From Candidatus Butyricicoccus avistercoris (GTDB lineage: Bacteria; Bacillota; Clostridia; Oscillospirales; Butyricicoccaceae), in the NCBI GenBank assembly GCA_019113005.1, contig DXIE01000058.1, forward strand, positions 1-41,218: DNA of 41,218 nucleotides, written 5' to 3'. Made by a program: the position numbers and the translations under genes. A model generated the notes under the pieces. It ran no database searches, had not been told where the DNA came from, and was given only the letters and a program-made list of their open reading frames with translations. Shown piece after piece: positions 29,053-37,984 of the stretch. Position 1 is the first letter of the stretch. Each line of letters begins with the position of its first letter.

Positions 29053-30066
29053 TTAGTTCCCTCCTTCAAGATTTGGCATTTCTATATTTGGTGCAAGTGG
29101 GTGATGTAACCAACAAGCAGCGGTATGTTCAGAGCCAAACTCTGTATATTCAGGCATTTGCTCTTTACAAATTGGCATGCAATATTCGCATCTTGTGCTA
29201 AACGGACAACCCACAGGCGGATTTAATAAATCTGGTGGTGTTCCTTGAATAGTTGCAAGTTCTTGTTTGTTTTCAAGGTCAAGACGTGGCACAGATTTAA
29301 TTAATGCCCATGTGTATGGGTGGCGTGGTTTATAAAAAATATCTTCACATGTGCCACGCTCTACAATAATACCAGAATACATAACAGCAATTTTTTGTGC
29401 GATATTTGCAACAACACCTAAATCATGTGTAATCATAATTACAGATGTACCATTTTTACGCTGTAAGTCCTTTATGATATCCAAAATCTGACCTTGAATT
29501 GTAACATCAAGTGCAGTGGTAGGCTCATCACAGATTAAAATTTTAGGGTCGCAAGCAAAAGCAATAGCAATCATTACACGCTGACGCATACCACCTGAAA
29601 ACTGGTGAGGATATTGTTTTACACGTTTTTCTGGCTCTGGAATACCAACTAAACGGAGCATCTCCACAGCTTCTTTTTCTGCCTCAGCCTTGGTCATATT
29701 CTTATGTGCTATTAAGTTTTCCATAATCTGTTTTCCAACTTTCATAGTTGGGTTAAGTGCTGCAAGTGCATCTTGGAAAATAATTGCACATTCTCCACCT
29801 TTATAATTTTGCCACTGTTTTTTATCATAATTTAAAATGTTTTCGCCATTATAAAGTATTTCACTGCCGCTTTTTATTTCACCTTGAGGAGCTTTAATAA
29901 GTCCCATAACAGATTTGGCAGTTACAGACTTTCCGCAGCCTGACTCACCTACAATCGCCAAAGCCTCACCTTTTTCAAGTGCAAAATTTACACCTCTTAC
30001 CGATTTAACTTCGCCTGCATAGGTATGATATGAAACTCTAAGATTTTTTACTTCTAAGATAGGCAT
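29053..30066 (-). CDS. oppD: Oligopeptide ABC transporter ATP-binding protein OppD
   Basis: A 337-residue ABC ATPase, partner of OppF. Walker A GESGCGKS (about 40-47), signature SGGMRQRVMIAIAF, Walker B ILICDEPTTALD, and the C-terminal Cys-bearing oligopeptide domain (CPFSTRCEYCMPIC). It is placed directly after oppC. The ATG follows AGGAGG. Confidence 0.95.
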   Translation of the reverse strand: MPILEVKNLRVSYHTYAGEVKSVRGVNFALEKGEALAIVGESGCGKSVTAKSVMGLIKAPQGEIKSGSEILYNGENILNYDKKQWQNYKGGECAIIFQDALAALNPTMKVGKQIMENLIAHKNMTKAEAEKEAVEMLRLVGIPEPEKRVKQYPHQFSGGMRQRVMIAIAFACDPKILICDEPTTALDVTIQGQILDIIKDLQRKNGTSVIMITHDLGVVANIAQKIAVMYSGIIVERGTCEDIFYKPRHPYTWALIKSVPRLDLENKQELATIQGTPPDLLNPPVGCPFSTRCEYCMPICKEQMPEYTEFGSEHTAACWLHHPLAPNIEMPNLEGGN

Positions 30067-30081
30067 AATTCCTCCTACTCG

Positions 30082-30999
30082 TTACTGACGAAGTCTTGGG
30101 TCTAATGCGTCTCTAAGACCATCACCCAAAAGATTAAATGCCATAACGATTATACAAAGTATAAGACATGGGAAAAATAGTTGTGATGGATAGAAATCCA
30201 TATTTTGCTGTCCCATTGCGATAAGTACACCAAGACTTATTGCAGGTGCTTGCAGACCAATTCCAAGGAAACTAAGTCCCGCTTCGGTAAAAATAAACAT
30301 AGGAATTGCAGTTGCAGTATCAAGAATTAAAATGCCAAGCATATTTGGTATATAGTGCTTTAAAATAATATGCCAATGGCTTGCACCTAAAACCTCGGCT
30401 GCATAAACATATTCTGACGTTCTAAGCTGCTTTATCATGCCACGCACTTGACGAGCAGTATTACACCATGCAGTAATGCTAAGTGCAACAAGTAAAGCGA
30501 ATAGATTATTGCCCAAAACAAGCATAATAAGAATAGTTACAAGCAGTGAAGGAATTGAGTTTATAACCTCGATTATACGCATTAAAAGCTCATCTATCCA
30601 ACCGCCAAAGTGTGCCATAACAGCACCATAAACTGTGCCGATAATAAGTTTTAAGGCAGTTGCTAAAAGAGCAATAATTAGTGAAGCTCTAGCACCTACC
30701 CAAATACGCGAAAATAAATCTCTGCCTAAGTTATCTGTGCCAAACCAGTAATCTGATGATGGGGATAGGTTTTTTAAAGAAACATTCATAGTTTCATAGT
30801 CATAGCCTTTAATAAGTGGGCCTACAATAACCATGACAACTAAAAGACAAAGCACTACAAGAGCTGACATAGCAACTGGATTTTTTCTAAGTCTACGCCA
30901 AGCATCTTGCCAATAAGAAATTGTAGGACGGTCAATTCGGTTTGCTTCATCTTTACTATATCCGATTACTTTAAACTTATCTGGTGTTAATTCCGCCAT
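30082..30999 (-). CDS. oppC: Oligopeptide ABC transporter permease OppC
   Basis: A 305-residue permease with six membrane segments: an N-terminal one after RLRKNPVAMSA (about 40-62), then the binding-protein-dependent transport domain from about 95 with the EAA loop AAEVLGASHWHIILKHYIPN near 200-219. The order NPVAMSA and DNLGRDLFSR is typical of OppC/DppC. The ATG at 30999 is 5 bases after the oppB stop, with GAAAGGGG as binding site. Confidence 0.94.
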   Translation of the reverse strand: MAELTPDKFKVIGYSKDEANRIDRPTISYWQDAWRRLRKNPVAMSALVVLCLLVVMVIVGPLIKGYDYETMNVSLKNLSPSSDYWFGTDNLGRDLFSRIWVGARASLIIALLATALKLIIGTVYGAVMAHFGGWIDELLMRIIEVINSIPSLLVTILIMLVLGNNLFALLVALSITAWCNTARQVRGMIKQLRTSEYVYAAEVLGASHWHIILKHYIPNMLGILILDTATAIPMFIFTEAGLSFLGIGLQAPAISLGVLIAMGQQNMDFYPSQLFFPCLILCIIVMAFNLLGDGLRDALDPRLRQ

Positions 31000-31004
31000 T
31001 TTAA

Positions 31005-31961
31005 TTATCGCCCCTTTCCTGTTATACGGATTCTAGGGTCTACTGCTACATAAAGTAAATCAGTAATAAACAGCACAACAATATAAAGAGCTGCTAAAAT
31101 TACAGTCTCACCCATAATAATAGATAAATCCTGATTATTTACTGCTGTTACATAGTATTGCCCTATTCCTGGAATAGAAAAAATGCTTTCAATGAAGAAT
31201 GAACCTGTTATACACATAGCAATAGACATTGGAAGTTGTGTTATAACTGGAACAAAAGAGTTTCTTAAAATATGTTTTCTTATTACATGTCCCCTGCTAA
31301 GTCCTTTTGATTCAGCAGTTAAAACATAATCTTGATTTATTACATCAAGCATAGATGTTTTGAGTAGTCTTGCATAGGTTGCAATATAAGTAAAACAGCC
31401 TGTTAATGTAGGTAAAACCGTATATTGCCAACCACCAAACCATAAATCTTTACCAGCAGGCCAACCTATCGTTGGAAACCATTGCAAGTTACCTGCAAAT
31501 ACTTTTTGCAGTAGCAAGCCAAATATCAAATGCGGGACAGATATAAGCAGAACTGATAAAGCTATAACAAGATAATCGGCTATTGTTCCTCGCTTAACCG
31601 CCGCAAGTACACCAAGCAGTAAGCCAACTGTCACACCTAAAATAACTTGCTGTAAGCCAAGTCTTGCTGATACAGGAAGTCTGTCTTTAATAAGTCCTTT
31701 TACTGTTTGACCAGCATATACAAAAGACTCACCAAAATCACCTACACAAATGCCCTTCATAGTTATGATGTATCGTTCCATCATAGGTTTATCAAGACCA
31801 TATTTTGCATATAAATTTTGCTTTAAAGTTGGTGCAAGTTTATCTGCACGTTCTGCAAGCGGGTCGCCTGGAACTGCCTCTAATAAAAAGAAGGTCGCTG
31901 TCGCAATAAGAAATAGTGTAACTATCATTTCTATTAAGCGACGCACAAAATACTTTCCCAT
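31005..31961 (-). CDS. oppB: Oligopeptide ABC transporter permease OppB
   Basis: A 318-residue permease with six membrane segments; N-terminal KYFVRRLIEMIVTLF and the EAA loop AESKGLSRGHVIRKHILRNS (about 216-235) are characteristic of OppB/DppB. It is the first of the membrane and ATPase genes after the binding protein. The ATG follows AAGGAGC. A hairpin lies between it and oppA. Confidence 0.94.
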   Translation of the reverse strand: MGKYFVRRLIEMIVTLFLIATATFFLLEAVPGDPLAERADKLAPTLKQNLYAKYGLDKPMMERYIITMKGICVGDFGESFVYAGQTVKGLIKDRLPVSARLGLQQVILGVTVGLLLGVLAAVKRGTIADYLVIALSVLLISVPHLIFGLLLQKVFAGNLQWFPTIGWPAGKDLWFGGWQYTVLPTLTGCFTYIATYARLLKTSMLDVINQDYVLTAESKGLSRGHVIRKHILRNSFVPVITQLPMSIAMCITGSFFIESIFSIPGIGQYYVTAVNNQDLSIIMGETVILAALYIVVLFITDLLYVAVDPRIRITGKGR

Positions 31962-31994
31962 AATTTTAATGCTCCTTGCATTTTATAGCAAAGA

Positions 31995-32020
31995 AGAGCT
32001 TATATTTTTTGATAAGCTCT
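31995..32020 (-). terminator. Attenuating hairpin between oppA and oppB
   Basis: Minus strand AGAGCTTAT (32020-32012) pairs with ATAAGCTCT (32003-31995), followed by TCTTTG only, a weak U-tract. Such a hairpin commonly gives more binding protein than permease by partial termination or by protecting the oppA message end. Confidence 0.6.
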
Positions 32021-32037
32021 CCTTTTTAAATGTTTAA

Positions 32038-33741
32038 TTATTTACCATCAATATATGCGATATAAAGCTCCTGACTTGCACCGAAAGAAGATGTTCTGAA
32101 GTCCTGAACCCAATTTTGATAGTAATAGTGTTTATCTGCATAGTAAATAGGAGCAACTGCACAATCCTCAACAAGCAGTTTATTTTCCATATTCTTATAT
32201 GTTTCAAGACGAACTGCATTATCTTGAACACCAGTTAAGGAGTTAGCCATTGCATCATATTCAGGATTTGAATACAGACCATAAGAAGAATAAGTACCAG
32301 TGGTTAAAATCTTAAGGAAGTCCATTGGGTCATTATAATCACTAAACCAAGTAGAGATAAAAATATCAAAATCAAATGTATCACGTTTAGCCATAAACAT
32401 ATCGTAATCGCCAACAGTGTTAAGCTCTACCTTTATGCCTAAATTCTGTTGTAATGACTGCTGAATATATTCACGCTCTAACTGATTTTCAGTAGTGCTG
32501 CCATAAGAAAGTAAAGTTAACTTAACATCACTCATAGGAGTTTTAACACCAAGTTCATCTAGACCCTTTTGGAATAATTCTTTGAGTTTTGCAGAGTCAC
32601 CAGCATAGGAGTCATATTCAGTCTTAATTATATCACCTGCTTGAGAGCGATAAGACTTTCCATCAAGTGTAATAGCTGGAGATACCAGACCATAAGCGGC
32701 ACTATATCGACCATAAACAGCAGAAACCATTTCTTCACGATTGATAGAATAAGAAATAGCCTTTCTAATATTGACATTCTTCATCAGACCAGAAAGACCG
32801 CCATTTTGATGGTCAAAACATAACATTCCTGCTCCTGGATATTCTACGTCCATGCTTTGAAGCTCGCCATTTTCAGCCTTTTTAGAATATTTTGCGATAT
32901 ATTCACCAGAAGCATCAAGAACATCTAGCTGACCATTATCAAACATAGTAGCAGCAGTAGCATTTTCTGGAACACAATACCAGTTAATCTGGTCAAGCTT
33001 TACATTTTCAGCGTTCCAATAATATTCATTTTTAGTCCATGTCATGGAGTTATCTTCTACAAGACCAGTCATAGCAAATGGGCCATTGTAAACACAAAGT
33101 GTCCAATCCTTGCCCCAGTTATCACCCGCTGCCTCTGCAATATCCTCACGAGTTGGATAAAGTGGAGTTGCAACAAGTTTAGCTTGGAATGTAGGGTCAG
33201 CTACCTTTAGTGTTACCTCAAAAGTGTAATCATCAACAGCCTTAATAGCTACATCATCAACTGAACCTGTGCCATTATAATATTCCTCTGCACCCACTAC
33301 ATTAAAAATAAAAGATGCATAATCATAAGCGTTTTCAGGATTTAACAAACGTTTCCAACCGTATTCATAGTCATGAGCTGTTACAGGCTTACCATCAGAC
33401 CACTTTGCATTTTCACGCAAATGGAAAGTATAAACTAGACCGTCATCTGACACGTCCATAGATTCTGCACCAGCAAACTCAAATTTATCACCATTTTCAT
33501 CTGCAACATCACGCATTAGACCTTCATAACATTCAGCCATCATCCAACGCCAGCCCATATCCTGTACATCGTAGTTATTGCCAAATGATATCGCACGAAG
33601 ATTTATCTGTTGACCAGATGTACTGCCATTTCCTCCAGCAGTTGCAACCTGTGTTTCGCCATCACCGCCACAGCCTGCAAGCAGTGAAAATGCCATTGCA
33701 CCAGTTAAAACCAGTGCCATGCACTTTTTAAATTTGTTCAT
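32038..33741 (-). CDS. oppA: Peptide-binding lipoprotein OppA
   Basis: A 567-residue extracellular substrate-binding lipoprotein. Signal peptide with basic N-terminus and lipobox LLAGC (modified Cys24), a glycine/serine-rich linker (about 25-45), then the SBP_bac_5 fold with WRWMMAECYEGLMRD (62-76), VYTFHLRENAKWSDGKPVTA (about 101-120) typical of the OppA/DppA group. It selects peptides for OppBCDF. The ATG at 33741 follows AGGAGG. It lies 34 bases after the cysteine desulfidase gene, so the two are likely cotranscribed. Confidence 0.95.
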   Translation of the reverse strand: MNKFKKCMALVLTGAMAFSLLAGCGGDGETQVATAGGNGSTSGQQINLRAISFGNNYDVQDMGWRWMMAECYEGLMRDVADENGDKFEFAGAESMDVSDDGLVYTFHLRENAKWSDGKPVTAHDYEYGWKRLLNPENAYDYASFIFNVVGAEEYYNGTGSVDDVAIKAVDDYTFEVTLKVADPTFQAKLVATPLYPTREDIAEAAGDNWGKDWTLCVYNGPFAMTGLVEDNSMTWTKNEYYWNAENVKLDQINWYCVPENATAATMFDNGQLDVLDASGEYIAKYSKKAENGELQSMDVEYPGAGMLCFDHQNGGLSGLMKNVNIRKAISYSINREEMVSAVYGRYSAAYGLVSPAITLDGKSYRSQAGDIIKTEYDSYAGDSAKLKELFQKGLDELGVKTPMSDVKLTLLSYGSTTENQLEREYIQQSLQQNLGIKVELNTVGDYDMFMAKRDTFDFDIFISTWFSDYNDPMDFLKILTTGTYSSYGLYSNPEYDAMANSLTGVQDNAVRLETYKNMENKLLVEDCAVAPIYYADKHYYYQNWVQDFRTSSFGASQELYIAYIDGK

Positions 33742-33775
33742 TTTATATATTCCTCCTTGTAAATATACTTTTTTA

Positions 33776-35059
33776 TTAGTCGCACTGGGTCATAATGCGA
33801 ATAATTTCCTCATCAGTTTCGTTCATAGCATTTGCACCCAAACGACATACATTTTTAATCGTATTTTCTACGCCTTTTGACACAATACCATCATCTGCAT
33901 AAAACTGCTGACCGTTCATATACATAAAATAACCAAGTATGCCCGCTTCAACAGAAGATGCAATTTTAGCTGCACATGATGCCTTTGCACCATCACAGAA
34001 AATACCTGAAACAGTTGCGAGAGAATTTACTAAAGTGTGGTCAATTTCCTTTTCATGTCCACCATACAGATAAGCAATGCCACAACCTGCGGCACAACCT
34101 GCACTAACAGCACCACAAAAAGCAGATAATGGACCTATACCATGTTTAATATGAATGGCTATAAGGTTAGAAATAAGTAACGCTCTATATAGTTTATCCT
34201 CTGAGCAATTTAAATGTTTAGCATAAGTTATAACAGGAACTGAAACTGTAATTCCTTGATTTCCACTACCAGAATTTATAACCACAGGCAACTCACAGCC
34301 ACCCATTCTAGCATCAGAACCAGCAGCAGCTAAAGCTTTACTCATAATTTTTACATCTTCACCATAAGTTTTAATGAGTATTTTGCCTATATTAGCTCCC
34401 CAATCATTTTCAAGACCTTCCAAAGCGATTTTATAATTATAATCTATTTGTCTCTTTAAAATATCCTTTACAAGTTCTAAATCAACTGTCTCTGCAAATT
34501 CAATTATATTTTTAACGCTTAAATCACTTCTGTCTGCATGTTTAGGCTTTTCAGAATATAATGGTAATTCTTCTTTATATAGTACTTCATCATTTTTTGA
34601 TATCTCTACTATATTGCAATGATTTCTTGAAATATGTACACAAGCGGTATTTTCATCGGAATATACAGTTATACGAATTTCAAGTTTATCTCCATCTAAA
34701 ATAGGAGAAATGTCAAATTCGTTGCTATCTAAATATTCTTTTATTTGTTTCTGTTTTTCTTCTGAAACTTCAGATATAACCTCGAGTTTTTTACTTGAAT
34801 CTCCCGCTACTATACCAGCAGCGGCTGCCGCAGGTATGCCCTTTAAACCATTTGTGTTAGGCACTACAACACTTTTAACATTTTTAATTATATTGCCACT
34901 TGCCTCGATTGCAACTTTTTTAGGTATACAACCAAGAATATCTCTAGCTTTTGCTGCACAATAAGCAATAGCAATAGGTTCAGTACAACCAAAGGCTGGT
35001 ACTAATTCCTCTTTTAGAATTTTTATAAAAGTATCATATATTTTTTGATTTAAAGCCAT
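33776..35059 (-). CDS. cyuA: L-cysteine desulfidase / UPF0597 serine-dehydratase-like protein
   Basis: A 427-residue protein of the CyuA/YhaM type, related to the alpha domain of L-serine dehydratase. It is known to break down cysteine to pyruvate, ammonia and sulfide with an oxygen-sensitive [4Fe-4S] cluster. Motifs: PAFGCTEPIAIAY with Cys25, SGSGNQGI at 263-270, GCAAGC at 321-326 (Cys322, Cys326) and FCDGAKASC (Cys355, Cys362). Cys285 is also in the right region. It is first in a likely cyuA-oppABCDF operon, which joins peptide uptake with cysteine use. Serine cannot be ruled out as substrate. Confidence 0.88.
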   Translation of the reverse strand: MALNQKIYDTFIKILKEELVPAFGCTEPIAIAYCAAKARDILGCIPKKVAIEASGNIIKNVKSVVVPNTNGLKGIPAAAAAGIVAGDSSKKLEVISEVSEEKQKQIKEYLDSNEFDISPILDGDKLEIRITVYSDENTACVHISRNHCNIVEISKNDEVLYKEELPLYSEKPKHADRSDLSVKNIIEFAETVDLELVKDILKRQIDYNYKIALEGLENDWGANIGKILIKTYGEDVKIMSKALAAAGSDARMGGCELPVVINSGSGNQGITVSVPVITYAKHLNCSEDKLYRALLISNLIAIHIKHGIGPLSAFCGAVSAGCAAGCGIAYLYGGHEKEIDHTLVNSLATVSGIFCDGAKASCAAKIASSVEAGILGYFMYMNGQQFYADDGIVSKGVENTIKNVCRLGANAMNETDEEIIRIMTQCD

Positions 35060-35107
35060 ATTGTCCTCATTCTTAAAATTTATTTTACGATTTTATCCGT
35101 GTAATGT

Positions 35108-35135
35108 ATTATAACATAGAAAATACTTTATGCAA
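35108..35135 (-). promoter_or_regulatory. Sigma-A promoter of the cyuA-opp operon
   Basis: Minus strand TTGCAT (35135-35130), 16-base spacer, TATAAT (35113-35108) with TG one base upstream (extended -10), about 50 bases before the cyuA ATG. Confidence 0.75.
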
Positions 35136-35331
35136 ACAAATTTTTTCATATATATCTAATATTCGAGTTTTTTTATAACTTTTTATAATTCATAGCAAAA
35201 AACTATGTAATATATTGTAATATTTTTCATGGTAAATACATATATTATTTTAAAATTATTTACAAGGAGGTGCAAATTTCTAATTTATATATTTTTTAAC
35301 TCTTAGAGGATAGAGGTGAAATAATGAAACA

Positions 35332-35883
35332 ATGAAATATAAATCATTAAATATTTGTAAAAATCTTAGAATTGTAGACATAAGTTTACTTATATTTTTA
35401 TTTATTCTACTTTGTCAATCGGCTTACAGTATTATTTTTCATAGTGATAGTAATCCCTTCGATGTTATTGTTAGAACGACCGCTGCATCTATTTTTGGAT
35501 ATTTCCTTAGCACGCGTTTTTCTGAAAATGTAGAAACAAACAATGTTTCAGAGAATATAATGCAAAGGATAGAAAAATCTGATGATACAACAAAAATTCA
35601 AAATAAAATTGGATTTTCTGAGAGCAAAACTGAGCTTATATCTGGTCAAATAAAAGATTTATCACCAAAACAAACAAATGATAACTCTTTACAAATTATA
35701 ATTGTCAGTTTTATTGGACTATTTAGTCTAATATTACTAATTATTTTAAGAAATATAGACCCTTGGAATAACGGCTCTATGCCACTTACCGATTCTGCAC
35801 TTTCAACCGTTTCTCAGCTTCGCGATTTTATTTCTAGCTCCATCGGATTTTTAATAGGCTATCCAGTTAAACAATCTAAGTGA
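35332..35883 (+). CDS. Membrane protein of unknown function
   Basis: A 183-residue protein not recognised. N-terminal hydrophobic segment (about 16-38), a second moderately hydrophobic one (about 49-65, VRTTAASIFGYFLS), a polar central part of about 55 residues rich in E, K, S, N, a strong membrane segment (about 123-142) and a weaker C-terminal one (SSSIGFLIGY, about 168-180). The ATG at 35332 sits behind a 9-base reading MKQ-stop overlap and a GAGGTG site 14 bases away. It lies 16 bases before the beta-sandwich protein gene, so they form a pair. Confidence 0.75.
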   Translation: MKYKSLNICKNLRIVDISLLIFLFILLCQSAYSIIFHSDSNPFDVIVRTTAASIFGYFLSTRFSENVETNNVSENIMQRIEKSDDTTKIQNKIGFSESKTELISGQIKDLSPKQTNDNSLQIIIVSFIGLFSLILLIILRNIDPWNNGSMPLTDSALSTVSQLRDFISSSIGFLIGYPVKQSK

Positions 35884-35899
35884 TTATTAGGAGGCAATT

Positions 35900-36766
35900 A
35901 TGGCAGATATTAAATTAGACCTTTTAGGATTAAAATATAGTCAAAATTTTTCCATTGCTGGTTTAGAAGAAGCAAATATTGACTTAAATTTAAGTCCTGC
36001 TGCTGAAATTTTTTCAACTTTAATTGGTATAGTAACAGATGGTCAAAATCCTATACCTAACGCTACTGTAAAAGTTTTCGATAGTAACGGAATGCCATAT
36101 AAACACACTCTTACAGATGAAAATGGTAATTATACTATTTCTGAACTACCAGCTGGAACTTATAGCGTTGGTGCTGTCAAAGACGGTTATCGTTTGAGCA
36201 ATACTCAAGGTGTAACACTTAATAATTCTGATACAATAAAAATAGATTTAGTTTGTATAGCTGATGAAACATTAAATCTTGGTGCTATTGCTGGTATATT
36301 ACACCTTAATAACGCTGATGGAACAAAGAGTCCATTAGGTGGTGTTAAAATCACACTAAATGATACCATAAACACTGCTATTGCTACAACTTATACAGCT
36401 GATGACGGCGAATTTGCATTTTATGATGTAGCAGATGGTGTTTATAATTTAATCGCAACTGCTGAAGGTTATACTGCTGATTCGGTTATAGCTGCCACTA
36501 TTACAAACGGCTCTATTTCCAATGTTGATATGACAATGACAGTGGATTCACGAACTTATAGTGGCACTGTAAGTGGCATAATTCGTGATGATACAAGTAA
36601 AGTTGTATCTAATTGTTTTGTAGGACTATATAAGGTTACAACTCTGGCTGATGGTACAAAACGAGAAGTTTTAGTAGCCACAACTAAAACAAATCAAGCT
36701 GGTAAATATATGTTTGGTGAAGTTGGCGGTGGCGAATACATCGTAAAAGCAAAAATGAATAGATAA
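35900..36766 (+). CDS. Three-repeat carboxypeptidase-regulatory-like (CnaB-fold) protein
   Basis: A 288-residue protein with three tandem carboxypeptidase-regulatory-like beta-sandwich repeats (about 38-115, 125-215 and 220-288); each has the pattern G-x-V-x(3)PIPNATV...DENGNYTISELPAGTYSV, repeated as TADDGEFAFYDVADGVYNL and TNQAGKYMFGEVGGGEYIV. There is no signal peptide, sorting motif or membrane segment, which is odd because such repeats are normally secreted. The N-terminal 35 residues (DLLGLKYSQNFSIAGLE) are a separate cap. The ATG follows AGGAGGC. It may associate with the membrane protein encoded just before it. Confidence 0.85.
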   Translation: MADIKLDLLGLKYSQNFSIAGLEEANIDLNLSPAAEIFSTLIGIVTDGQNPIPNATVKVFDSNGMPYKHTLTDENGNYTISELPAGTYSVGAVKDGYRLSNTQGVTLNNSDTIKIDLVCIADETLNLGAIAGILHLNNADGTKSPLGGVKITLNDTINTAIATTYTADDGEFAFYDVADGVYNLIATAEGYTADSVIAATITNGSISNVDMTMTVDSRTYSGTVSGIIRDDTSKVVSNCFVGLYKVTTLADGTKREVLVATTKTNQAGKYMFGEVGGGEYIVKAKMNR

Positions 36767-36767
36767 C

Positions 36768-36811
36768 AAAGCTAATCGACCATACACATTTAAGTATGGT
36801 CGATTAGCTTT
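36768..36811 (+). terminator. Terminator of the 35.3-36.8 kb pair
   Basis: An exceptional perfect 18-base inverted repeat, AAAGCTAATCGACCATAC (36768-36785) with GTATGGTCGATTAGCTTT (36794-36811), directly after the stop codon. The following T tract is short, so it may act in both directions or stabilise the 3' end. Confidence 0.8.
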
Positions 36812-36834
36812 ACATATAAAACATTAATAACATA

Positions 36835-36863
36835 TTGAATATATATAAACTGCATGATATAAT
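36835..36863 (+). promoter_or_regulatory. Sigma-A promoter for the DHH phosphoesterase gene
   Basis: TTGAAT (36835-36840), 17-base spacer, TATAAT (36858-36863), about 72 bases before the ATG at 36935. Confidence 0.75.
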
Positions 36864-36934
36864 AGTTACATATTATAATATTTTTATATATTTTTATATT
36901 GTTAATATAAAATTCGAGGTAAGGGGAATTAACA

Positions 36935-37855
36935 ATGAGACTGGTAACACGTTCTGATTTTGATGGTTTAGCTTGTGGTGCATTGCTTTTAGAAGCTGGT
37001 ATTATTGACAGCTGGAAGTTTGTACATCCAAAAGATTTACAAGATGGTTTATTTGAAGTTGGAGACAATGATTGTCTTGCAAATGTACCTTTTGTAGAAG
37101 GTTGTGCTTTATGGTTTGACCACCATTCAAGCGAACAGGAACGTCTTGAACTAAACGGTAAATACAATGGTGAAAGCAGACCCGCTCCATCATGTGCAAG
37201 AATTATTTATGAATATTATGGTGGTCGTGAGCGTTTCCCACAGTTTGACGATATGATGGAAGCTGTTGATAAAGTCGACTCTGGCAATCTTACTATTGAT
37301 GAAGTTCTAAATCCAAAAGGTTGGATTCTTATTGGTTTCCTAATGGACCCTAGAACGGGTCTCGGCAGATGGCGTCAGTTTACAGTTCCAAACTATAAAC
37401 TTATGGAAGAACTTATGAAAGCTTGTCACACAATGACAACTAAGGAAATACTAAATCTATCAGATGTTAAAGAACGTATAGAAGTATATAATGGGCAAAC
37501 TGAAAAGTTTAAGGAAATGGTTAAAAAATATACTCGTGTCGTAGGTAATGTTATTATCTCTGATTTAAGAGGTGTTGACCCTATTTACACTGGCAACCGC
37601 TTTATGATTTATAGCATGTATCCTGAGCAAAACATCTCTGCATGGATTGTAAATGGTAAAGGTGGCTTAGGTTGCTCTGCTGCTGTTGGATATAGTATTT
37701 TAAATAGAACATCTAATATTGATGTTGGTCATCTTATGCTAAAATACAATGGTGGTGGACATAAACAAGTTGGTACTTGCCAATTCTCTGATGAAAATAT
37801 GGAAACTGAACTTCCAAAAATGTTAAAAGAGCTTTGTGATTTAGCTAATAATTAA
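36935..37855 (+). CDS. DHH-DHHA1 family phosphoesterase
   Basis: A 306-residue DHH superfamily phosphoesterase. Metal-binding motifs: SDFDG (8-12), FDHHSS at about 67-72, AVDKVDS (about 109-115) and the DHHA1 glycine motif GGGHKQVGTC near the C-terminus (about 268-277). Relatives include oligoribonuclease/pAp phosphatase, cyclic-di-AMP-linear-product hydrolases and exopolyphosphatases; here the class is not settled. The ATG at 36935 follows a GAGGTAAGGGGA site. It is monocistronic between terminators. Confidence 0.88.
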   Translation: MRLVTRSDFDGLACGALLLEAGIIDSWKFVHPKDLQDGLFEVGDNDCLANVPFVEGCALWFDHHSSEQERLELNGKYNGESRPAPSCARIIYEYYGGRERFPQFDDMMEAVDKVDSGNLTIDEVLNPKGWILIGFLMDPRTGLGRWRQFTVPNYKLMEELMKACHTMTTKEILNLSDVKERIEVYNGQTEKFKEMVKKYTRVVGNVIISDLRGVDPIYTGNRFMIYSMYPEQNISAWIVNGKGGLGCSAAVGYSILNRTSNIDVGHLMLKYNGGGHKQVGTCQFSDENMETELPKMLKELCDLANN

Positions 37856-37862
37856 AAAAACA

Positions 37863-37896
37863 AAATCGCTTATCTAAATTTGATAAGCGATTTTTT
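37863..37896 (+). terminator. Terminator of the DHH gene
   Basis: AAATCGCTTATC (37863-37874) pairs with GATAAGCGATTT (37882-37893), followed by a T run. It is immediately upstream of the tRNA promoter. Confidence 0.9.
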
Positions 37897-37905
37897 ATAT
37901 TATAG

Positions 37906-37934
37906 TTGACTTTTTTATTATGTTTTTGTATACT
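37906..37934 (+). promoter_or_regulatory. Sigma-A promoter of the tRNA-Arg locus
   Basis: TTGACT (37906-37911), 17-base spacer, TATACT (37929-37934). It is 50 bases before the first tRNA-like copy and is the only good promoter before the intact tRNA-Arg. Confidence 0.85.
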
Positions 37935-37984
37935 AAAATAGCTGTGTAATTTAATTATGAGTACATAGTTTTAATTTAATATAT

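Noticed and set aside
35332-37855. CRISPR or phage-defence system at 35-38 kb
   Set aside because: No spaced direct repeats, nuclease or helicase motif is present; the DHH protein is a common housekeeping phosphoesterase with its own promoter and terminator.
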